From the NCBI RefSeq assembly GCF_000186865.1, contig NW_008705568.1, forward strand, positions 1,940,616-1,953,612: a DNA stretch of 12,997 bases. Reading direction: 5' to 3'. The notes under the pieces are model-generated. The model did no database searches. It was not told the origin of the DNA and was given only the letters and a program-made list of their open reading frames with translations. Shown here piece after piece: positions 6,101 to 12,997 of this stretch. How positions within the stretch are numbered: the stretch's first letter is position 1; each line of letters opens with the position of its first letter. The DNA comes from Aureococcus anophagefferens (taxonomy: Eukaryota; Sar; Pelagophyceae; Pelagomonadales; Pelagomonadaceae). The position numbers and the translations under genes were made by a program.

Positions 6101-7929
6101 CTAGTCGACCGCCCGGGCGGCGTGGGCGAAGACCGCGCGCTCGCCGCGAGGCGCGTCGGGCGCCGCGGGCCGGCGCCTCGCGGCCCGCGCGGCGGCCGCG
6201 GACCGGCGGCCCCAGTAGCCCGTCCCGCCGAGGTCCGCGAGGGGCGGCGCGGCTGTGGGCGCGGGCCGCGCGGCCGCGGCCGCGTCGGCGACGAAGTCGT
6301 CGACGAGCGTCGCCATGCCCGGCGGGTTCGGCGCGTCGTCCCAGACCCGCGCGGCGCCGAAGCGCGCCCAGGACCGGACGACGGCGAGGCGCCGCACGGG
6401 GCGGGGCACGTCCGCGAAGAGCGCCGCGACGGCCGGCTCGCCCTGGACGAGGCGGTGCGCGAGGCGCGGCAGGAGCGGCGCGGCGGCGAAATAGGGGTTG
6501 CACCGGTTCGTCGCCGCGAGGTCGATGTCCATGCCCGCGTAGTAGAGGAGGTGGTCGAGCCGCGGCATGTGGGGCGCGAAGCGCTGGAGCCGGCCGCCCC
6601 CCGACGCCGTGTTGTAGCGCTGGACGACGGCCGCGCGCGGCGGCGCCGCCGCGTCCGGCGCCGCGAAGATCCGCAGGACCCGGCGGGCGCCGGCCTCGCA
6701 GCCCGCGGGCGCCGCGCCCGTGAAGACGCCGTAGCCGTTCGCGACGCGGTAGGGCGCCAGGGCGCGCGCGGCGGCGAGCGCGGCCTCGGCGAAGGGGCGG
6801 AGCGCCGGCGGGACGGCCGGCCGGAGCTCGAACCTGGGGGGCGCGCGCGTCCCCGGCGCGCGGCGGCGGGCGCGGCCGCGCGCGCCCAGGCGTTCGTCGA
6901 GTAGGAGTTGGTCGCGAAGGCGAGGACGCCGAGCGCCTGGAGCGCCGCCGCGGCCGCCGCGGCGCCGGCGCCGGCGTCGACGCGCGCGTCGGGCGCGAGG
7001 AGCGGGACGCAGAGCGCCGCCGTGAGCGCGTTGAAGACGCCGTAGTTGCCCGCGGCGTGGATGGCGGCCTGGAGCGCGATCGTCGCCGCCGCCGCGGCCC
7101 GGCGCCGGAACGCGCTCCGCGAGAAGAAGAGCGCCGGCGCCGCGACCTCGAGCGCGTACATGGCGTAGAGGCCCGCGCGGAAGGCGGCGTCGGGCGCGCG
7201 CCGCGCCGCGAACCGCGCGAGGGGCGTGGGGAGGGGCTGCCAGGCGAGGAAGTGCTTCAAATAGAGGCCCTCGGTCCGCCAGCCGCGCGCGAACTTGAGC
7301 TTGCCCATGCCGAGGACGACGCGGCAGAGGATGCCCCGGAACGTGAGCACGCACGCGCGCGACGGCGCCGCGCCGCGCCGCGGCGCGAGCGCCGCGCAGG
7401 CGAAGCCGACCTCGGCGAGGAGCACGTCCCAGGGGAACCCCACCGCGGCGGGCGCCGCGGCGCCGACGGCGGTCCACGCGGCCCAGCAGGGCCAGAAGCC
7501 CCGCGGCGACAACGCGGCCGCGGCCGCGGCCGCCACCCCGACGTCTCAGAGCCGCACGAGGTCGCCGTCGGCGCAGGAGCGCCAGAGCCAGAGCACGGGG
7601 ATGCGCAGCCACCGCTCGCCGCGCGGCAGGTCCCGCGCCGCCGCGCGCAGCATGTCCGCGCAGGGGTAGAGGCCCCGCGCGCCCGCGAGGGCCACGATCT
7701 GCCCCCGCAGCGACGCGAAGCTCAGCGCGAAGCACGCGGCGACGGCGACGCGGAAGACGTCCCAGACCGCCGCGGCCGAAGCGGCCGCGTCCGCGCCGCC
7801 GGCGCTCGCGCGCGCCGGCGCCAGGCGGTCCGCGACCACGCTCGCGAGGAAGACGCCCAGCGGCTCGAGCTGGCCGACGATGGCCGCGTCGCCGCCGACG
7901 CCGAAGACCGCGCCGCCGATGGCGGCCAT
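6101..7929 (-). CDS. Lipase maturation factor (LMF) family membrane protein with in-frame TGA
   Basis: Two exons (7929-6884 and 6833-6101) are joined by a 50-bp GC...CAG intron, giving 592 codon positions. LMF-type landmarks appear in order: hydrophobic N-terminal segments with LRGQIVALAGARGLYPC, then RIPVLWLW, FPWDVLLAEVGF, MGKLKFARGWRTEGLYLKHF, LPTPLARFAARRAPDAAF, ANGYGVFTG, MPRLDHLLYYAGM and NPYFAAAPLLPRLAHRLVQG. Animal LMFs are ER multi-pass proteins needed for folding of dimeric lipases, so an ER-membrane role is expected. Codon 128 is TGA (7548-7546), between DLVRL and DVGVAAAAA. Homology runs through it in the same frame, and no AG acceptor lies in a place that could splice it out. It may be a sequencing error, a pseudogene or a recoded codon. 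The start is the first in-frame ATG after an upstream stop; the first 35 residues have no clear LMF counterpart. Confidence 0.82.
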
Positions 7930-8243
7930 CTCCAGCACCTCTAGGCGCGCCGCTCTTTTTGGCCGTAATCAACAAACAAGACCCTGTGCAGCGGGAGCGC
8001 CGCCGCGCTGCTCTACGCGAACCCCGTGGCGACCATCGTCATGCCAGAGGGCAGCCTGGCAAGATAGCCTGCTACCATGACTCGTGCATGACGAGTCCAT
8101 GACGCGCTTCAAGGCCTGCTTCATGGTGCAGTTCAAGAGATTTCAAGGTGCGGTCGTAGGCGCCTCTACTGGCGCCTCTAGGTATCCTCTCGGGGCGGCG
8201 CGCGCCGGGCTGCGAATTGGGGCGACGCGGGCGGCCGCGGGGC
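7930..8243. other. Intergenic region between two minus-strand genes
   Basis: These 314 bp lie between the LMF start codon and the stop codon of the 656-residue protein, so they should contain the LMF promoter and 5' UTR and the upstream neighbour's 3' UTR. GC content is lower than in the flanking genes. A GGCCAAAAA motif (minus strand, 7964-7956) lies 27 bp before the LMF ATG. There is a CATGAC triplet array (8076-8103) and a direct repeat of GGCGCCTCTA at 8159-8168 and 8171-8180. I see no convincing ORF or RNA gene. Confidence 0.6.
8076..8103. repeat. CATGAC repeated three times at 11-bp spacing, with nested hairpin
   Basis: CATGAC occurs at 8076-8081, 8087-8092 and 8098-8103, exactly 11 bp apart, about one helical turn. 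ACTCGT (8080-8085) and ACGAGT (8091-8096) form a 6-bp stem around a GCATG loop. On the minus strand this is 3' UTR of the gene ending at 8244, or upstream sequence of the LMF gene. It could be a protein-binding array or an RNA hairpin; function is unknown. Confidence 0.6.
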
Positions 8244-10214
8244 TCAGCCGTTGAGCTTGCCGTCGAGCTCCTTGGCGGACTCGAGCCGGCCCTGGAGCGT
8301 CTTCGAGCCGAGCTTCATCTTCTGGTAGAACTTCTGGAGCTTGACGATGGCGCGGATGCGGGGCTGGAAGTCGCGCCAGTCGTCCTCGGCCTGCCAGAGC
8401 GGCGCGAGGAGGCGCACGGCGTCGTCGAGGGGCACGACGGACGAGGCCTGCGCGTGCTTCGCCGTGCCGTCGATGCCGCAGGACTCGAGCACGTCCTTGC
8501 CCAGGGGCTTCTTCGCGAGCTTGCCGAGCTCGCAGAGGAAGTTGAAGTAGCGCGGGTCGCCGCGCGGCACGTGGCGCAGGTTCGCCGTCGCGCAGCCGAC
8601 GAAGTCGCGCTGCGACACCCAGACGGGCTTCGACCCCTCGCCGAAGACGTCGAGCACCGTCCGGTCGTTGGCGTAGATGAGGCGCCGCAGGACGGGCCGG
8701 TAGTAGTCGCCGAAGTGGTCCACGGCGTGCTTCGCGCGGCGCGCGTCCGCGTAGTTGTCCGCGAGGCCGACGAGGTACGCGAAGGTCTTGATGCGCGGGT
8801 GCGAGCCCTGGAGCGCCTTGACGCTCGTCGCGAAGTTGCGCAGGCTCCGGCGCAGGATCTTGCGCAGCCCGACCTTCTGCTGGTACCACATGACCACGAA
8901 CTTGTCGAGGCGCTTGTGCGCGAGCGCGAGCCGCACCTGCTCCAGGAGCATCTCCCGGGACCGGTCGCCCTTGTCGACGTGGCCCTCGCGCTCGTTCGCG
9001 CGGAGGTTCGCGCGGATGTAGGCGTCGTAGATGCGCGAGATCTCCTTGTTGACCTCGCGGACCTTGAGCGGCATGACGCTGAGGTGGCGGTGCACCTGCG
9101 ACTCGAGGAGCGAGATGCGCGCGCGCTTGCGCAGCCCCGTCGCGTCGACGACGATGACCTCGTCGTCCTCCATGCCGACGTCCAGGTCGTCGTCGAGGTC
9201 CTCGGGGTGCTCGATCTTGGCGTCCTCGAGGAACCGGCGCCGCTTCCGCTTCTCCTCCTCGACCTCGTAGGTGATGCCGTCGCGGAGCTTCGTCAGCAGG
9301 CCGACGTACTCGTCGGCGTCGACGGAGTCCGTCCAGACGTCGATGACCTGGAAGAGCGAGTCGCAGAAGCGGTCCGGCGACATGCGCTCGCCGTCCTCGT
9401 CGCAGTCCTTGGCCCAGTCCTCCTCGCAGAACGCGCGGAGCTTGTCCGGGTGCAGCGGCGGCGGCACGAGGAACAGGCTGCACTTCGTCGCGAACGCGAG
9501 GAACGCCTCCTTGCCGATGCCCTGGCACTCGAGGTCGCCCTCGAGGTCCTCGGCCGTGCAGTCCCAGAGCTCCTTGAGCAGCGCGACGACGCGCTCGTCG
9601 TACTTGACGCGGCGCCGGAGCATGATGTTGTGCGAGCTGTAGAGCGCGATGTCGCCCTCGCCCTCGAGGCGGTTGAAGCGCCACGAGTCCTCGCGGTTCA
9701 GCTTCAGCAGCGCCTTGGCCTGCTGCCGCTGCCGCGCGTAGCCCAGGAAGTGCGTCATGAACGCCGTCGTCCGCACGAGGGCCCAGTGCGACGACTCGCG
9801 GCAGTTCGACGCGGACATGAGCGTCGGCTCGTCGTCGTCCTGCGCCTCGTTCTCGTTGAGCACGCGCGCCGCCTCCTCGGCGCTGCAGCGGGGCAGCTGC
9901 TCCTCGGCCTCCGTGAGCGACCGCGACGTGCCGGCCTTCAGCAGGAGCCCCCGGGGCTGGAGCGCGGCGACCTCGCCCTTCTTCGGCGGCTCGTAGCCCC
10001 CGCCGTGGACGAGGTACGCGTGCGACGTCGCGCCGAACGACTCGCGGCCCCGGAAGCCGAGCACGCGCTGGAGCGTGCGGCTCCGCTTGACGGCGTGGGC
10101 GATGTCGAAGGCATCGCGCCAGTACTGGCGCACGCGCCGCGACCGCGCGGAGGCGGTCTCCGCCTCCTCGGCGGCGGGCGCACCCAGGGCCGGGGCGCTC
10201 GCGGAGGCCTCCAT
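8244..10214 (-). CDS. 656-residue protein of unknown function with EF-hand-like loops
   Basis: This single uninterrupted frame starts at ATG 10214-10212 and carries mixed, non-repetitive protein sequence throughout, unlike the low-complexity antisense frames. A disordered Ala-rich N-terminus (1-27) leads into RQYWRDAFDIAH. There are EF-hand-like elements around residues 224-240 (GDLECQGIGKEAF) and 270-290 (DCDEDGERMSPDRF, with acidic residues at positions 1, 3, 5 and 12). The following DSLFQVIDVWTDSVDADEYV is a pattern I associate with large uncharacterised protist proteins. A basic/acidic charged stretch (KRKRRRFLEDA...EDLDDDLDVGMEDDE) covers about 322-352. Near the C-terminus AIVKLQKFYQKMKLGSK is a degenerate IQ-like calmodulin-binding motif. 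A calcium-linked cytoskeletal role would fit but is only a guess. No membrane segments are evident. The start codon is preceded by an A13 tract. Confidence 0.85.
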   Translation of the reverse strand: MEASASAPALGAPAAEEAETASARSRRVRQYWRDAFDIAHAVKRSRTLQRVLGFRGRESFGATSHAYLVHGGGYEPPKKGEVAALQPRGLLLKAGTSRSLTEAEEQLPRCSAEEAARVLNENEAQDDDEPTLMSASNCRESSHWALVRTTAFMTHFLGYARQRQQAKALLKLNREDSWRFNRLEGEGDIALYSSHNIMLRRRVKYDERVVALLKELWDCTAEDLEGDLECQGIGKEAFLAFATKCSLFLVPPPLHPDKLRAFCEEDWAKDCDEDGERMSPDRFCDSLFQVIDVWTDSVDADEYVGLLTKLRDGITYEVEEEKRKRRRFLEDAKIEHPEDLDDDLDVGMEDDEVIVVDATGLRKRARISLLESQVHRHLSVMPLKVREVNKEISRIYDAYIRANLRANEREGHVDKGDRSREMLLEQVRLALAHKRLDKFVVMWYQQKVGLRKILRRSLRNFATSVKALQGSHPRIKTFAYLVGLADNYADARRAKHAVDHFGDYYRPVLRRLIYANDRTVLDVFGEGSKPVWVSQRDFVGCATANLRHVPRGDPRYFNFLCELGKLAKKPLGKDVLESCGIDGTAKHAQASSVVPLDDAVRLLAPLWQAEDDWRDFQPRIRAIVKLQKFYQKMKLGSKTLQGRLESAKELDGKLNG

Positions 10215-10215
10215 G

Positions 10216-10236
10216 GGCCTTTTTTTTTTTTTGGCC
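10216..10236 (-). promoter_or_regulatory. GGCC-A13-GGCC tract just before a start codon
   Basis: Read on the minus strand, GGCC, thirteen A residues and GGCC occupy 10236-10216, and the ATG follows at 10214. A poly(A) run this long is exceptional in this GC-rich sequence. It may be a nucleosome-excluding promoter tract or an unstructured 5' UTR segment. A shorter GGCCAAAAA lies upstream of the LMF start at 7964-7956. The role is inferred. Confidence 0.4.
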
Positions 10237-10575
10237 GCAGCGCCGAAGCGCGGGCGAGGCGCGCGCGGCGGGCTCGGGTGCCGACGGCGGCGAGGCGCGC
10301 ACGGCGGGCACGGGTCGCCGAGGCACGCTCACGCGGGCAGCATCGAGAGCCGGCGCTAAAAGTGTTCACGTAAATGTTCACCGATGCGGCATCACCACTT
10401 CAGCATCGGCGTCGCCGGCCGCGCGCGCGCGCGGCCGCCCGCCCTGGCACCAGGTCTTGGAAACGACGAGGTGCGGGGACTCGCCACGACGACTCCGACC
10501 ACCGCGCGAGCGGCCCGGAGCGGGGGTGGCTGGTTACGCCCGGCCTGGGGTTCCGAGGCTCGCGCGCGCGGCGGC
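10237..10575. other. Intergenic region between kinesin 3' end and the 656-residue gene
   Basis: These 339 bp presumably hold the kinesin 3' UTR and the promoter of the downstream minus-strand gene. Two imperfect copies of a roughly 31-bp GC-rich unit (GGCGAGGCGCGC...CGGCGGGC...CGGGT) start at 10253 and 10289. A direct repeat TGTTCAC lies at 10363-10369 and 10375-10381, flanked by the only AT-richer bases here. A perfect 20-bp palindrome (GGCC, alternating GC, GGCC) lies at 10417-10436. No ORF with host-like protein character was found. Confidence 0.6.
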
Positions 10576-12997
10576 CTACTTGGCGGGCGCGCCGACGATC
10601 GCGGCCTTGCGCTGGAGGAGCGCGGCGAGCTTGTCGGACTCGGCGACGTAGAGCCCCGCGTCGTCGTCGACGTGGGAGTAGGCGCCGCGGTGCGCGTGCG
10701 CCTGGCGCGTGGACAGCCCCGCCTCCTTGGAGACGTCGCCGCCCGTGTCGTCCTGGTGGCTCATGGCCTGGAGCCGCGAGGCCGCCGCGTGGCCCGCGCC
10801 CATGCCCCGGAGCCGCGCGTCGCCGGCCTCGCCGAGCGCGCGCGCCTTCGCGCCGCCGGCCTCGAGCCGCGCGAGCGTCGCGCGCGCGCCCGCGATCTGC
10901 GCGTCGAGCGACGCGAGGACGTCGGCCATGTCCGCCGTCTTCGCGGACGCGCTGTTGAGCACGCGCGCGCAGCGCGTGCCGAAGCGCACGCTGTTGAGCG
11001 ACTCGTCGCCGTCGCCGTCGTCGGGCGACGCCGAGACGAGGACGACGGTCTTCGAGTTGCCGCCGAAGGCGGGCTGGAGGAGCGTCGTGAGCTTGGACTC
11101 GTAGTAGGGCACGTGGTGCTTGTTCTTGTTCACGAGCGCGTCGACGACGCGGCCGAGCGCGACGAGCGACTTGTTGATCGTCACGGCCTCGCGGAACCGG
11201 TCGCCCTCGGCTTTCGACTTCTTCACCTGCTCGGACCCGCCGAGGTCCACGAGGAAGAGCTTGGACGTGAGCACCTTGCCCCGGCACGACTGCGCGAGCG
11301 TGAGCCCGAAGATCGTGTGCGCGCGCGACGACCGCGCGTTCATCGCCGTCGCCGCCTGGACCGGAAAAGAGTGATTCAAGTTCGCTTCAACGTGAGTGTT
11401 CCGCGCGCGCGCGTTCCGGAAAAAGCATCCACGCTTCGAGACCGTTCCGAGAGATGATCGCTCGTCCAAAAATCAGCCGAAACGAGTGGAAAACGGCCGA
11501 GAGAGGAGCCTTTGAAGTTGGGAATTTCGCACTCTTTTCCTGCCCTGGTCGCCGCCTGGACCTTGCGCGCCTCGGCGGCCGCGAGCGCGCGCCAGGCGGC
11601 CGCGTCGCCCTCGGCCGTGGCGTCGAAGTGCGTCGCGCCGTTGAGGACGACGTCGTCGCAGTCCTCCGTCCGCTCGCGGTACTCGTCCGCGGCGACGCCC
11701 CGGCCGACGCGGTAGAGCTTCACGTCGCCGCCGCCGAGCAGGTCCGTGAGCCGCTCCTGGTAGAGCTCGAGGTAGGAGAAGCTCAGGCGCGCGTCGACGG
11801 CCGCGCCGCGGGACTTGGCCGCCGCGATCGCGCCGAGCACGTCCGCGAGCACGCGCGGCACGACGCCCGCGTCGGCGCCGAGGCGATTCGCCGGCGACGC
11901 CGCGGCCGCGTCGAGCGCGCCGGGCGGGCCGAACATGGTGTGCGTCTTGCCGCTGCCCGTCTGGCCGTAGGCGAGGAGGCAGCCGTTCAGGCCGTCGCAG
12001 AAGCTCCGGACGAGCGGCGCCGCGGCGGCGCCGTACGTCGCGGCCTGCGTCGCGCCCGCGTCGAGCACGCGCTCGAAGTCGTAGTAGACGAGGCCGCTGC
12101 CGGGCACGCCGACGAGGACGCGCGTGGGCTCCGTCGAGACGACCCGGGCCGACACGTTCGCGGCCGCGGCGAAGGCGTCGCGCGGCGGCGCCGCGGCCTC
12201 GGGCGCCGCGGCCTCGGGCGCCGCGGCGGCGGGCGCCGCGGCCTCGGGCGCCGCGGCGGCGGGCGCGGGCGCGGGCGCGTCGTGGACCGGCGACGGCGTG
12301 TTGGGCTCCGCGTTCTCGTCGTTGGGGCCGCCGCGGGGCGTGCCCTTGGCCGCGCGGAGCAGCTCCGTGTTTTTCGCGGCGTCGCGCGCGCGGCGCCGCG
12401 CGCGCGCCTCGTAGGTCTCGACGTCCTCGCCGACGGGCCCGAGGCGCCGCGACACCTCGTCGGCGAGGCCCGTCTCGTGGCCCAGGCGCCGGAGCTGGAG
12501 CCGCTGGTGCAGCGGCAGGAAGACGTCCGCGGCGGTTTCGCCCGCGGCGCCGCCGGCCGCCCGCGGGCGGAAGCGGACCATCGCGCCGACGGAGAACGCG
12601 CCGGCGCCGCGGGACCCGCCCCACTTGAAGCGCCGCGTCGTCCAGAGCTCGCGAAAGTAGGCGCGCCAGTCGCGGTCGACGTCGAGGTCGCAGCAGAGCA
12701 CGCCGTGGTCGTCCGCGAGCTGCACGGAGAGCCGCCTGTTTTGGACGCGCCGTCGATTAGACGAACGGCGTTTCGCAAGCGCGCGCCGGAAACAAGCATC
12801 CGCGCGTCGAGGCCGCGTCGAGGGACGATCGCTCGTCCACGCATGAGCCGACACGAGCGGAACGCGGCCGAACGAGGAGAATTTGAGGGGGGGAGGGTTT
12901 TCGTCGTCCCGCGCCGGTCGCCGCTTCCAGGGCACGCGGCGCGCGGCGAGCGCGAGCGCCGTGCAACTCGCCGCGAGCGCGCCGCGCGCGGGCGGCG
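10576..12997 (-). CDS. Kinesin motor protein (5' partial, two introners)
   Basis: Exons are 12997-12925 (partial), 12735-11556 and 11355-10576. Motor signatures appear in order: MVRFRP (strand 1), YYDFERVLDAGATQAATY, the P-loop AYGQTGSGKTHTMFG (codons at about 11972-11928), FSYLELYQERLTDLLG, switch I NARSSRAHTIF, switch II LVDLGGSEQ, INKSLVALGRVVDAL, PYYESKLTTLLQ and SLNSVRFGTRC. It is therefore an ATP-driven microtubule motor. Switch I has Ala where SSRSH is usual and switch II has Gly where DLAGSE is usual, but the DxxGxE and SSR residues are kept. About 120 residues, including an Ala/Pro/Glu tandem repeat, separate MVRFRP from the next motor strand, far more than usual. The tail after the motor is only about 110 residues with one short helical stretch (SLDAQIAGARATLARLEAGG). 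The N-terminus lies beyond the window, and the subfamily cannot be assigned. Confidence 0.9.
11356..11555 (-). mobile_element. Introner element forming a 200-bp intron in the kinesin motor domain
   Basis: Splicing CAG|GCGGCGACC...GGTCCAG|GCGGCGACG joins KVQ to AATAMNARSS in frame, which matches the kinesin consensus. A perfect 15-bp direct repeat (GTCGCCGCCTGGACC on the plus strand) flanks the insertion at 11348-11362 and 11548-11562, exactly 200 bp apart. Perfect 11-bp terminal inverted repeats GGAAAAGAGTG and CACTCTTTTCC lie at 11363-11373 and 11530-11540. The core 11416-11500 is clearly similar to 12786-12871 in the other introner. No transposase is encoded, so this is a non-autonomous, MITE-like element. 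The junctions are forced by both frame and direct repeat. Confidence 0.88.
12187..12261 (-). repeat. Five 15-bp tandem units coding (E/A)AAAP
   Basis: Five consecutive 15-bp units (plus-strand GGCGCCGCGGCCTCG or the variant ending GGCG) at 12187-12261 encode Glu/Ala-Ala-Ala-Ala-Pro repeats in the inserted linker of the kinesin motor. The units differ only at the Glu/Ala codon. Confidence 0.92.
12736..12924 (-). mobile_element. Second introner element, 189-bp intron near kinesin N-terminus
   Basis: Splicing TGGAA|GCGGCGACCGG...AAAACAG|GCGGCTCTCC joins VPWK to RLSVQLADD in phase 2. The 5-bp sequence GCGGC occurs at both ends, immediately after each exon junction, as expected of a target duplication. 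The core (plus strand 12786-12871) aligns over about 85 bp with 11416-11500, sharing CCGGAAA, AAGCATCC, GAYGATCGCTCGTCCA, GAGCCGA-like and CGGCCGA blocks. A perfect stem GGACGA-TCGC-TCGTCC lies at 12823-12838. Terminal inverted repeats are not obvious, so this copy is more diverged than the 11.4 kb one. Because the upstream exon is short and at the window edge, the donor is slightly less certain. Confidence 0.75.

Noticed and set aside
7546..7548. Explaining the LMF TGA as part of a short intron
   Set aside because: The sequence on both sides matches LMF proteins without a gap, and the nearest usable AG downstream lies inside the conserved FPWDVLLAEVG segment.
8217..10373. 718-residue plus-strand open frame antisense to the 656-residue gene
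   Set aside because: It is highly Val/Leu/Arg/Glu-repetitive, as expected of the antisense of a GC3-rich gene, and has no domain character; the minus-strand protein is clearly the real one.

Overview
The window looks like nuclear DNA of a GC-rich, gene-dense unicellular eukaryote. The coding strands are strongly biased to G/C at third positions. The protein families are eukaryotic (kinesin motor, Trm112, lipase maturation factor), genes lie as little as 48 bp apart, and most spliced genes have very short introns (50-125 bp). Two longer introns (about 190-200 bp) share a core and look like transposon-derived introner elements. Together this fits a picoplanktonic alga, most plausibly a pelagophyte-type stramenopile (Aureococcus/Pelagomonas-like). 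The taxonomic call is inference.

Layout: (1) 2-1170 (+), 3' part of an EF-hand protein with an 18-bp-repeat GDLLGG tract and a poly-Asp tail. (2) 1254-1700 (-), a small protein with a signal peptide. (3) about 1815-2420, a markedly lower-GC island with a basic Gly/Lys/Arg-rich ORF, a 17-bp tandem repeat and ORF remnants. (4) 2607-4277 (+), a single-exon class I methyltransferase-like protein with a TSGFDAR repeat. (5) 4399-4985 (+), a five-exon Trm112 gene. (6) 5274-6052 (+), a three-exon, probably organelle-targeted protein with two EF-hands. (7) 6101-7929 (-), a lipase maturation factor (LMF) family membrane protein broken by one in-frame TGA. (8) 8244-10214 (-), a 656-residue single-exon protein of unknown function with EF-hand-like loops. 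(9) 10576-12997 (-), a kinesin motor protein, 5' partial.

The most striking signal is in the splice sites. Reading frame plus protein homology places ten introns, and nine of them appear to begin with GC rather than GT, usually as GCGCGC or GCGGCG. In the two kinesin introners, the first GC of a duplicated target (GCGGC) acts as the donor and the element's own terminal CAG acts as the acceptor. This suggests that tolerance for GC donors lets insertions into GC-rich exons become introns directly.

The genes do not form an obvious pathway. The one suggestive pairing is the unknown methyltransferase directly upstream of Trm112, the general activator of several methyltransferases.
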